Shown here: piece after piece, positions 1-7,584 of the stretch
How positions within the stretch are numbered: position 1 is the first letter of the stretch
Layout of the letters: every line of letters starts with the position of its first letter
DNA from: Cyclostephanos tholiformis
Lineage: Eukaryota > Bacillariophyta > Thalassiosirophyceae > Thalassiosirales > Thalassiosiraceae
Assembly: GCA_036939975.1 (NCBI GenBank)
Contig: JALLPB010001283.1
Coordinates: 1-10,434 of the forward strand
Direction of reading: 5' to 3'
Length of the DNA stretch: 10,434 nt
Position numbers and translations under genes: made by a program
The notes under the pieces: generated by a model
The model's database searches: none
The model's input: only the letters and a program-made list of their open reading frames with translations
What the model was told of the DNA's origin: nothing

Positions 1-956
1 CTCCCTCCTACAATTGTCCTAACCCTAACCATCTCCTCATTCATATCTCTCCCCCCTTTTCCCCTACATATTATTTTATTGTTGAAGGATGATCCCTCCC
101 CCCTCCATCTTCCCCCTCACCCCTCATCTCCCTTGCTCACCTGTTGCATCCTCCCAATCACCATCCTACCCTGAATCTCACTATTTTCCCCCTCTCCCCT
201 CTCCCCTCTCCCCTCATCATCCCCCATGCTCGCCCCTTGATTTCCGGTCGTATCATTTGTCAGTTGATTGTTATATTTTTAAGGGAAGGCGGGCAATAAT
301 TTCATCATTGGTGCTTCTCCATCCCCCCCTACCTTGCCCTTGTCCCCTTATCCCTTCAGCCCCCATGCTTGCCCCTCTATTCACCCTTGCATCCCACATC
401 ATAGTCAGTTGATTGTTATTTTTCAGTTGATGGCGATGATCATTACGATGATGCATCAACATCATTACATCATTGTCGTGTCTCCCCCATCGTGCTCCAC
501 TCCGCCCATCTTCTCCTAACCCCCTTTCTCCCTCTCTTGCTCACAATCGCCCCTTTGTCCCACTCTTCTCCGCTATCGTCTCCCCTCCTCTCCCTCCCCC
601 CCTCTTTCTCTCGTTGCCATCAAGTTGATTGTTATATGATGGGCAGAGCAAGCGCAATGTCACCGCGCTTGCTTCCCCCCCCCATTGCCATCTCTCCCCT
701 CCGCCCACCAGCCTCATCTCCCTCAATCGATCCTTTCCACTGCATCCTCTCACTTCAGTTGATTGTTGTTTTTTGTGTACCACCGGCAGCATTGACAACA
801 GAAGTGTCATCATCGTTGTCATTGTCATCATCATCATGTATCCCCTCAATGCCCCCCACGCCCACCTTCCTGCCCTCTTTCCCCTCTCCCCTCACCTCCC
901 TCACTTGTTCCTTTGATGCTCCATCCCTTCTTTTCAACATTGGTTGATTGATGTAT
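1..956. repeat. C/T-rich intergenic tract with degenerate repeats
   Basis: The + strand is dominated by C and T for about 950 bases, with runs such as CTCCCCT repeated three times near 193-215. A 14-bp core CAGTTGATTGTTAT recurs at 261-274 and 406-419 (exact), 622-635 and 756-769 (one mismatch each), and in a decayed form at 941-954; a partial copy lies at 424-431. The spacing is irregular (145, 216, 134 and 185 bp). A second shared block, CCCCCATGCTYGCCCC, lies at 221-236 and 360-375, so the first two units are about 140 bp each. This looks like a decayed long-unit tandem repeat. The open frames here encode only Pro/Ser/Leu-rich low-complexity peptides on both strands, so I call no gene. Confidence 0.7.
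18..30. repeat. Telomere-like CCCTAA remnant
   Basis: CCTAACCCTAACC is just over two units of the CCCTAA/TTAGGG telomere repeat, a type reported for diatoms. Its orientation fits a chromosome end lying to the left. Two units in C-rich DNA could be chance or an interstitial remnant, so this is weak evidence for a subtelomere. Confidence 0.3.
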
Positions 957-1048
957 TATTCATGGGTGGAGGAATCGACGAGTGTGATAATTTTATCATC
1001 ATTGTTTGTCGTGCCCTACACACAATTATGACAAAAAAAACAACAAAA

Positions 1049-1099
1049 GGCGATTGTCATGCCATGTAGAAAATAATTCTACATGGCATGATGATCGCC
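1049..1099. repeat. Hairpin with 23-bp stem
   Basis: The arms 1049-1071 and 1077-1099 are reverse complements apart from two adjacent mismatches, with a 5-base loop (AATAA). The stem centre contains CATGCCATGTAGAA and its complement. It lies in an AT-rich stretch between the C/T-rich tract and the larger foldback element, far from any gene end. It could be a foldback or MITE remnant, or a structured RNA if transcribed. No target-site duplication is evident. Confidence 0.75.
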
Positions 1100-1265
1100 G
1101 AATATTGATTTGATTACCAAGCATGTCTGGGGTACTTTTGGAAATTTGGCAACCATGGTGGGGGGAAGGGCCTCTCTTTTGTTCACCGTCTGTCTGTTTT
1201 TCTTGGAAATTTGAGGCTTCAAAAAATTAGCCCTCCCGCCAAAAAAAAACTAAGCTGCAAACTCT

Positions 1266-1436
1266 GGGCTGTGTAACAGCTAATATCGAATATGCCCTAG
1301 AATCGACTTTGAGCAGGTAATTACCGGATTGGTTTATAAAAATTTGTTGGGCCTACTGGGGATTTGCATGAAAATGCATTAAAAAACACTCAAAGTCGAT
1401 TCTAGGGCATATTCGATATTAGCTGCCACAGGCCCC
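1266..1436. mobile_element. Foldback (MITE-like) element, perfect 37-bp inverted arms
   Basis: Bases 1277-1313 and 1389-1425 are perfect reverse complements over 37 bp; the left arm begins CAGCTAATATCG and ends CGACTTTGAG. Outside the arms the similarity continues imperfectly (GGGCTGTGTAA on the left against the complement GGGCCTGTGG on the right), giving termini of about 45-48 bp. The 75-bp spacer is AT-rich and non-coding and includes GGTAATTACC. There is no transposase frame, so if mobile it would be non-autonomous. I found no clear target-site duplication; the right flank runs into a C homopolymer. The alternative is a hairpin-forming transcript. Confidence 0.6.
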
Positions 1437-1466
1437 CCCCTCCCCGCGCGCCGCAGGCCCATCACT

Positions 1467-1490
1467 ACACACACACAGACACACACACAC
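1467..1490. repeat. AC dinucleotide microsatellite
   Basis: Twelve dinucleotide positions of (AC)n with a single A-to-G interruption (AGAC). It lies about 170 bp upstream of the CysRS start codon, probably in promoter or leader DNA. The 1495-1630 stretch after it is AT-rich and shows no promoter element that I can defend. Confidence 0.85.
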
Positions 1491-1634
1491 ATCACATGGA
1501 GATAGGATTATTATTACCTATTTTATATCATCTTCCATGGCAGCTCGTTATAAGCATAATATTATTGATGAGTGCCATAGAACTACGAGGGCAATAAGTC
1601 TATACCATAGCCCTTTGTTGTCCATCATCCGTGG

Positions 1635-1664
1635 ATGATCACGGACGGCCCCACGAAGAGATGA
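1635..1664 (+). promoter_or_regulatory. Upstream ORF abutting the CysRS start (ATGA overlap)
   Basis: An ATG at 1635 opens a nine-codon frame (MITDGPTKR) whose TGA at 1662-1664 overlaps the CysRS start ATG at 1661-1663 in the form ATGA. If transcription begins upstream of 1635, scanning ribosomes meet this ATG first, and CysRS would depend on leaky scanning or reinitiation at the overlap. The reading is direct; the regulatory role is inferred and the transcription start is unknown. Confidence 0.4.
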
Positions 1665-3665
1665 AGGTCGCCACCGCCGTCACCACGTCATCGTTCGCGG
1701 CCTCCCTGCTCCTACTGCGTTGCCATCCCACCGGTGCCTTCGCCCCGACGACGACGACGGCCCGCGAGGCGAAGTGGTCACGAATGAATGATGGGGGGGA
1801 CGACGGGTCCCATATCGGACCGTGGAGACCGCGCGTATATGTGTCATCGCGGGTGTGCGCGGAATCTCGACGATTGAACTCACCGTCCACCTCCCTCGAC
1901 GGTGACGGCAATTATCGAGCCGACGACGATGGAATTGACGATGACGTGAAAAAATTGACCGCCTCGCCGAGTCGTCGACTGACGCTGTACAACTCCCTCA
2001 CGCGGACGAAATCGTCCCTGATCCCTCTGAAATCTCCATCGGTTACCATGTACACCTGCGGACCGACCGTATACGACCATGCCCACGTGGGTAATTTCCG
2101 TGCCTTCCTCACCTACGACGTTTTGAAGCGCGTGCTTACCTACCTGGGATATGAAGTCGATCACGTATGTAATTTGACCGACGTCGACGATAAGATCATC
2201 AGGCGATGCGAGAGAGAGGGCGCGAGCCTGTTGGAATTGACGAGGAAATTCGAGGGAAAGTTCTTCGACGATTTGGATGCGCTTAACATCGTTAGGGCGA
2301 GGGCATATCCTCGAGCTACGGATCACATACAGGAGATGGCCCAGCTCATCGTCGATTTGGAGAGGAATGGACTCGCCTATCAGAGCGAGGAGGGCAGTTG
2401 GTACTTCGCCGTATCCAAGAAGGATGGATATGGCACTCGTCTGGTACAATTGGATCCCGAACAGTTGAAGAAGGGCGCTAGCGTGGAAACGGGTGGGGGC
2501 GGCGCCCAAAGGGGCGCATTGGATGCCGATGAATACGATGCGGAGAAGGAGGGTGCGAGAGATTTCTGCCTATGGAAGGCTTACAAGCCGGAATTCGATC
2601 GAGAGGATGCTACGTGGGATCCCATCGTTGAGCTAGAGGGTGGACAAATCAAGAATATTGGCAGGGGCAGGCCTGGGTGGCATTTGGAATGCAGTGCGAT
2701 GGCGAGGAAATATCTCGGAAATACAATTGACTTGCATATGGGAGGAGTGGATTTGAAGTTTCCACATCACGAGAATGAGATTGCGCAGAGTGAGGTACGA
2801 TATGGCATTTTTTTCAAACCTATATCTTTTCTGTTTTATTGCTTCCAACGACAGCTAAGAAAAAATGTATCTTGCGAATGGGAATCACAAGGGAGCCAAC
2901 TGTGCACCATTCTGCAACTGCTGGGTGCACAACGGCTTCGTCAATATAGGCGACGAAAAGATGTCGAAGTCGAAGGGTAACTTTCTCACATTGAGAACCG
3001 CATGCCCCACCCCCGATGATGTGAGAGCTTACAGATATTTAGTCGTGAGCTCACAGTACCGAAACCCGTTGAGTTTTACTGACACCGCTCTGGGTGCTGC
3101 GAAGGGAGCCCTGAAAAGGTTGGACAGGCTGAACGTAATGATTGGTGATGCATTGTCGAAGGAACGCGAGACATATATTGCATGTGATAATAATAGCGAT
3201 ATCGCGACTGCCGTTGAGAGAGAAGTAGCCAACTTTGAAAAGGCTATAGCTGACGATTTGAGCATGCCACGTGCATCTGCAAGTCTTTTTTCAATTGTCA
3301 AGCTAGGAGAGAACGAATTCAAACGAGTTTCCAAGGCTACTGATGATCCGAACTGTCCCGAAACGCCGTCGCTTGATCTTGTAGGGCTTGCAAGCGTGCA
3401 GCAAGCTTTGGAAAAAATGGATCAAGTGTTTGGAATTTTTTACGACGTTCCAGCAGAAAAAGGGGATTCTGGCGGCGCAGGAACTGCCAACGTCAACGAG
3501 CTATTAGTTCCTGATGATGTCATGTGTCTTGTGGCGCAAAGATCGGCAGCCAAAAATGCCAAAGACTGGGAGCTGGCAGACTCACTTCGATCCAAAATTG
3601 CTGCACTCGGCTTCGTAGTGAAAGATGTTAAAGGCGGTGAACCGATTGTTTCCAGGGATCAATAA
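1661..3665 (+). CDS. Cysteine--tRNA ligase, plastid-targeted form
   Basis: Class I synthetase charging tRNA-Cys with cysteine using ATP. Exons are 1661-2794 and 2892-3665, 635 aa in all. Residues 1-26 form a signal peptide (hydrophobic core S-L-L-L-L) ending in G-A-F-A-P with F27 at +1, the diatom plastid-import signature; mitochondrial dual use is possible. A Ser/Asp-rich linker leads to the catalytic core: zinc ligands C133, C344, H369 and E373, the HIGH-type motif HVGN at 142-145, GWHLECSAM around 338-346 and KMSKS at 401-405. A DALR-like anticodon-binding region and a final K-D-W-E-L-A-D helix follow. It is longer than bacterial enzymes (about 460 aa) because of the presequence and an insert near 265-305. 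The start is the first in-frame ATG; the open frame extends upstream only to a GTG at 1631. AATAAA at 3661-3666 overlaps the TAA stop and may be the polyadenylation signal. Confidence 0.93.
2795..2891 (+). other. Intron of the CysRS gene (97 bp, phase 0)
   Basis: Donor GTACGA follows ...E-I-A-Q-S-E; acceptor CACAAG precedes G-A-N-C. The join shifts from the exon 1 frame to the KMSKS frame and leaves 11 residues between the Ser of AQS and the Trp of WVHNGF, the same as in the E. coli enzyme. A pyrimidine tract lies at 2826-2846 and a CTAAG branch-point candidate at 2855-2859. Two earlier AGs (2853-2854 and 2858-2859) are skipped. Confidence 0.82.
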
Positions 3666-3746
3666 AATGGGTGGCAAACCTCTACCCTTGCATGCAGGAT
3701 GGTTTCGTTACTTCTTAGTAATATAGGTACTGAACAATGAAATGAT

Positions 3747-4466
3747 TCAATGCCTACCAACAACTTTCATGAAATCTTTTTCTACCATACCCAAAAGCGC
3801 AGCTGCCTCGACATGACTTCGTTGTTGCTTTAGAATATCAATCAACTTCGTTTGTTTTCTGAGAACAACCAATAACTCATTGCGTTGACTCTTCAGATTT
3901 TTGATCAATAAGGCACTTTGATTCTCAATGCTTGTTGTTTGCTCCTCACCCTGCTTTTTCAAAGAATCCAATTGTTCTTGCAATCTCATCATTCTTGCTT
4001 CTCTCTTCTTTGACATTTCAATCTCCTCGGCCAGTTCCTTTTGCGTACATGCCAACTCAGCATTCAGTTTTTCCACCTCATCGCATGGATCTGACACTGG
4101 ATTCGCTGCATCTCTTAGAATTTTCGATTGCATCTTCTGAAGGTGATGTGTCTGCTGAATTTGCCTCCGAAAATCAGCTTGCGCTTTTTCAAGCAGAATC
4201 TTCAATGATTGGTTTTCTTTGTAAGAACGCGACAGCTGTTGACTAAGGGCCTGAACCTTTGCCTTTTCTATGTCGATGGGTGCTACATCAACAGAATTAG
4301 CAAATGAGGCAGAGTCGATAGCCAACGATTCGACCTTGGATGCGGCATCATCATCATCATCAGTTGTGACAACCCCTATGATTGTACTGATTGTGCTTGA
4401 CGAATCGACCACGGATGCAACATCAACTGGGTTCAATAAGAAGTCGCTGTCTGCAGGAGCACTCAT
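3747..4466 (-). CDS. Coiled-coil protein with TEX9-like C-terminus
   Basis: A 239-aa protein starting at the ATG at 4466; the frame is open to a TTG at 4526, but that is not a credible eukaryotic start. Residues 1-70 are Ser/Thr/Asp-rich and disordered, with an acidic run of five Asp encoded by a (CAT)n stretch near 4350. From about residue 75 the protein is almost continuous heptad coiled coil, broken near 130 (N-P-V-S-D-P). The last 37 residues contain K-Q-x-K-L-I-D-x-L-K-x-Q-x-x-H-x-E-A-A followed by E-x-D-F-M-K. From memory this matches the conserved C-terminal block of TEX9, a coiled-coil family found mainly in organisms with cilia or flagella. A generic coiled-coil protein is the alternative. 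It converges on CysRS, with 81 bp between the stops. Confidence 0.82.
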   Translation of the reverse strand: MSAPADSDFLLNPVDVASVVDSSSTISTIIGVVTTDDDDDAASKVESLAIDSASFANSVDVAPIDIEKAKVQALSQQLSRSYKENQSLKILLEKAQADFRRQIQQTHHLQKMQSKILRDAANPVSDPCDEVEKLNAELACTQKELAEEIEMSKKREARMMRLQEQLDSLKKQGEEQTTSIENQSALLIKNLKSQRNELLVVLRKQTKLIDILKQQRSHVEAAALLGMVEKDFMKVVGRH

Positions 4467-4780
4467 TGATTCTCTCTGGGGTGGCCACGAGAAAGTGGAT
4501 TTTTGAATTTTTTTTTTACTGCGCAACAGGGACCTCAGACCACAAGGCTACCATGTCGTAGCCTTTCTTCATGGCGGTCACTTTATGTGATAGATTATAA
4601 TGGAATACTAAGTTTATGTAATAATTTGTTGTTACCACAACAGGTGCCTTCATCAAACAGATAGTTCATGTACTTAAATATCATTTCGTTTCGTCGTAGC
4701 TGCAAATATAGGGATGCAACAATCTAATATTCTTAAGAGCGGCTTCATATCAATCAAAAGAACGGTGAAGTCAGCGGTGA
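4467..4780. other. Intergenic: TEX9-like promoter and 3' region of next gene
   Basis: This stretch separates two minus-strand genes. It should hold the promoter and 5' leader of the coiled-coil gene and the 3' end of the 828-aa gene. I see a T run at 4508-4517 and a small hairpin (8-bp arms 4544-4551 and 4558-4565, 6-base loop). I see no ORF, tRNA or defensible promoter element. Confidence 0.6.
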
Positions 4781-7267
4781 TTATCCCTTGAAAGGCGACT
4801 CCATCGACAAAGCAATAAACAAGCCCTTTGAATCATCCACATTTGGATAGCCCCAAAACTTATGTCCATCATACTGATACTTCTCGTATGCCTCCTTACG
4901 AAGTTTCTCCGACTCTTCTATGGCGAATGAAACACTATTTAGCATCCAATTGATGCGTTCTGTGGCCATGGCCACATCTCCAACTAATGTTGTTGCTATA
5001 GATTCCAAGTTGCCTTCCTCTACACTCGTCAACAAGTGATCACCACCTTTCTCTTTGAATATTGAATCCAATTCCAACTGCTCAGGGGGTTGATGATGTT
5101 CCACTAATCGATTCACCTCGAACAATGCCTCCTTCCACAATCTTTCTTCCTTCTCGAGCTTTTGAATGTCCACCATTAGCTTTGCTACTTCTTGCCACAT
5201 CGCTTTGTTGCGAGGATGGTTCAGTTGCTTCTCGCTCATCTGGCGTTCATAACGCTCTTGACGTGATCGTGCCCGTGCTTCCTTGCGATTTCTCTTGGCA
5301 TTGAGTTCGTCCGACCGTTGCTGCTCTGCCTCCCTTTTGAGACGCTCTATCTGCAATTTTTGCCTTTCCTTCTCTCGTTCACGCCATGCCTCGCCGACCA
5401 CCTTCGTGGCGTCACTTATGCACTTGTAGACAACCTTACGACAGATTTGGATGACCTCCACAACATCTTTTGCTTGAGATGCAGGCACACAATCCTGCGC
5501 ATGCCGCTCTGCCTTCGCTTGCTGCCGCTTTAATACGGCATTCGTCTCAATCGCAATGGAGGGCAATACCACCTCTTGCAGTGAGATTAAATTGGTACCA
5601 GCTTTATTTAGTTGGTATTGATGAGATAGACTACCATTCGATATTACCTGGTCATGAAGCATACGTAGGGTTTTGATACGAAGCAAAGGAATAGAGTCGG
5701 AAGGAAAAACGAATGCGTTCTCGTAGGAGTTTGTCATTTCCTCATTTGAGCCATCTTGAGCCATATCGTCTACTTTGTCGTCGGATTTTTTTTTCTCTAC
5801 CACCATTGCCATCACTTTCCTTGTTGAATTCGCTTGAGTTAAATCACCTTGCGCCAAATAATTGGCAGTGGGCACCGATGAGCGGAAACGCTTGATTTCC
5901 TTTCGTTGACTATTAGGCGTGGGCACAGGCGACCGGATACTATCCTTGATGGAGCTCTTCTCAGGAGTTAGAGTTGTCATTCCTTCTCCTGCCTCTTGAG
6001 TGGCTTTGGCGACCCCACTTTCCTGACCCCCAGCATTCTCATACCCATTGCGACTGGAGGACAGGCTTCGCAAAACCAACATCTGACTGGATGTGCCTTG
6101 CTCCAACGTCGCGTCGCTTCCCGAGCTGAGAGACATGTTACTGCTGTCACTGCCATTTTCAACGTTGGTTATGGCCTCGAACTCTGTCAAACTCAACAGC
6201 TTGCCCTCCGCCTCCTTTAAGGAGTATGTGCCGTTGGGCGACAGCGCCTTCTTCTTAAGCAAAGTCATGGAACCCGCAGTCCCATGTTTGGATGAAGTTG
6301 TCTTTTTGGGCGACCGTTTAGGAGACCGATTGGGAGAAACTGCACCAAAGGGAGATCGAATGGGTGATTTCAACTTTGGACTTCTCTTCGGCGATGATAA
6401 ATTAGAAGAATTGGGCATCGATCTGCCACGAATGGGGGACAAACTGCCACTGTGAGGAAATGCCACAGCGTTTGCAATATTCTTGTCGAACGAATGCTCC
6501 AGCGAGGTTCGAATTGGAGTCCAGCTATTTTCCAAAACCAAATCGTCTCCAGAGGTTTCAAGCACTCCACTAGACGACGAGGAGGAAATGTGCGACATAT
6601 TCAGTGAAGTGGGGCGCCCACCACGATCCATTTGAGAAGGATGGGTGGTTCGGGCATAGCCAACGTTAGATCTCTGAGTGGCACGACTGCCAACTTGATT
6701 CGAACGACGCTGCGAAATGTTGACATGCCTTGCAATTACATCAATCGGTGTCTCCAGAGAATTCCGCCCACCTACCAAGGAAGGAAGGCTGACATTGCTC
6801 TTACGCCCTGTGTTCATGATGTTCCCCATGCAACTCTCCATATCATCGTCACAACCCTCGTCATCGGCCTGTCTCTCCCCACCAATAGTACTCCAATTGC
6901 TTAGAGAATTTCTCCCTGTGCTCCAACTACTGAGATTCTTCCCAAGCATCATGCCCACGCTGTGCCGTCCATTATTCTGGGAAGGTTCGCTCTCTTCCGT
7001 GTCATCACTCATCGCAGAATCACGCGGGTGTGATTGTGTGGCAATGCCACCGTGCTGAGATTGTCGTTGCGAGGCGCTGACCAACTCTTCGTAAGTTCGT
7101 CCCGACGTTGTCAAATCTTCGTCGCCATCGAATCCTTCATTAGGTTGTTCCGCCTCCTTATCGGAGACCGGGTGATGCGACGAGGTCAACGACGAGAATT
7201 TCCCCTTTGCGTTGTTAGGGGGCAAGAGCGATGGACGCTCACGGGCCATGGTGCGAGTGACCGGCAT
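4781..7267 (-). CDS. Uncharacterised protein, SPKK-type cluster and coiled coil
   Basis: A single open frame of 828 aa from the ATG at 7267; a second ATG at 7249 (residue 7) has a better initiation context (CACCATGG). I do not recognise the family. Residues 1-270 are Ser/Asn/Arg-rich and probably disordered, with repeated G-R-N-S-L elements. Residues about 275-343 hold nine Ser-Pro dipeptides, six of form S-P-x-K/R, which fits proline-directed (CDK-type) phosphorylation or SPKK DNA-groove binding. After another Ser-rich stretch, a better-ordered region starts near 555; a highly charged Arg/Lys/Glu coiled coil spans about 625-685 and a second helical stretch 690-726. The C-terminus (about 800-828) has an aromatic patch, K-F-W-G-Y-P-N. 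The domain order suggests a chromatin, spindle or kinetochore scaffold, but that is inference only. It is divergent from the F-box gene. Confidence 0.87.
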   Translation of the reverse strand: MPVTRTMARERPSLLPPNNAKGKFSSLTSSHHPVSDKEAEQPNEGFDGDEDLTTSGRTYEELVSASQRQSQHGGIATQSHPRDSAMSDDTEESEPSQNNGRHSVGMMLGKNLSSWSTGRNSLSNWSTIGGERQADDEGCDDDMESCMGNIMNTGRKSNVSLPSLVGGRNSLETPIDVIARHVNISQRRSNQVGSRATQRSNVGYARTTHPSQMDRGGRPTSLNMSHISSSSSSGVLETSGDDLVLENSWTPIRTSLEHSFDKNIANAVAFPHSGSLSPIRGRSMPNSSNLSSPKRSPKLKSPIRSPFGAVSPNRSPKRSPKKTTSSKHGTAGSMTLLKKKALSPNGTYSLKEAEGKLLSLTEFEAITNVENGSDSSNMSLSSGSDATLEQGTSSQMLVLRSLSSSRNGYENAGGQESGVAKATQEAGEGMTTLTPEKSSIKDSIRSPVPTPNSQRKEIKRFRSSVPTANYLAQGDLTQANSTRKVMAMVVEKKKSDDKVDDMAQDGSNEEMTNSYENAFVFPSDSIPLLRIKTLRMLHDQVISNGSLSHQYQLNKAGTNLISLQEVVLPSIAIETNAVLKRQQAKAERHAQDCVPASQAKDVVEVIQICRKVVYKCISDATKVVGEAWREREKERQKLQIERLKREAEQQRSDELNAKRNRKEARARSRQERYERQMSEKQLNHPRNKAMWQEVAKLMVDIQKLEKEERLWKEALFEVNRLVEHHQPPEQLELDSIFKEKGGDHLLTSVEEGNLESIATTLVGDVAMATERINWMLNSVSFAIEESEKLRKEAYEKYQYDGHKFWGYPNVDDSKGLFIALSMESPFKG
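6231..6450 (-). repeat. Ser-Pro-x-Lys/Arg cluster within the 828-aa gene
   Basis: This segment encodes about 70 residues with nine SP dipeptides. The tetrapeptides are SPIR, SPKR, SPKL, SPIR, SPFG, SPNR, SPKR, SPKK and SPNG. The matching DNA is a loose repeat of GGCGACCGN on the + strand (for example near 6310-6330). The density is far above that of the rest of the protein. Confidence 0.75.
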
Positions 7268-7584
7268 TGCGTTACTACAAATAGGTAATTTACTCAAATA
7301 TTTTCCTCGCCATAGATGGACGGGAAAAACCGGCCGTTGTTGTTGGTTCAAATTATTTTTTGGCGAATGATTAGCTCACGAGTAAAGCTTGGATTTTTGG
7401 TCACGAATATGGTAGAAATAGGTAAATCTATGATAAAATCCTTCCTCTTGCTCTCGTTTTTTCTCTCCCGCCAGCGCGCACGCAAGCCCCAAAAAGAACA
7501 ATACAATCCTGATCGTAGATTTTACATTACTCTATTCTTTATCTTCTGTGCACATGACGTAGTAGTACTGATCCTGATAAATCG
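7268..7584. promoter_or_regulatory. Divergent promoter region
   Basis: These 317 bp separate the start codons of two head-to-head genes and must carry both promoters and leaders. The left part is AT-rich, including ATTATTTTTTGGCGAA. The centre has a pyrimidine stretch running into CCCGCCAGCGCGCACG near 7468-7483. A TGACGT hexamer lies at 7555-7560, 25 bp before the F-box gene ATG. None of these is strong enough to call as a factor site. Confidence 0.6.

Noticed and set aside
89..947. Several open frames of 60-151 aa in the C/T-rich region, both strands
   Set aside because: Composition is Pro/Ser/Leu/His low complexity forced by the pyrimidine bias. The frames overlap each other on both strands and show no domain; likely non-coding.
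261..954. Spaced CAGTTGATTGTTAT copies as a CRISPR array
   Set aside because: Spacing is irregular (134-216 bp), the intervening DNA is itself low complexity and related, and the genome is eukaryotic.
1631..1660. CysRS start at GTG 1631
   Set aside because: GTG is not a credible start here, and the ten extra residues would bury the signal peptide that begins at the ATG at 1661.
2795..2854. 60-bp CysRS intron ending at the first AG
   Set aside because: It stays in the exon 1 frame, which stops at 2980 without KMSKS; the longer intron restores exact family spacing.
4544..4565. 8-bp-stem hairpin between the minus-strand genes
   Set aside because: Short enough to arise by chance and without a T-run or context suggesting function.
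5996..6455. Plus-strand frames over the SP-rich segment (Gly-Asp-Arg repeats)
   Set aside because: They are the antisense reading of the Ser-Pro-x-Arg repeats in the 828-aa gene.
7268..7351. N-terminal extension of the 828-aa protein to TTG 7351
   Set aside because: Non-ATG start; the first ATGs are at 7267 and 7249. The extension has no recognisable feature.
7357..7560. E2F-like (TTTGGCGA, CCCGCC) and CRE-like (TGACGT) sites in the divergent promoter
   Set aside because: The E2F-like sites miss the consensus by a base or more, and a hexamer is expected by chance in a region this size.
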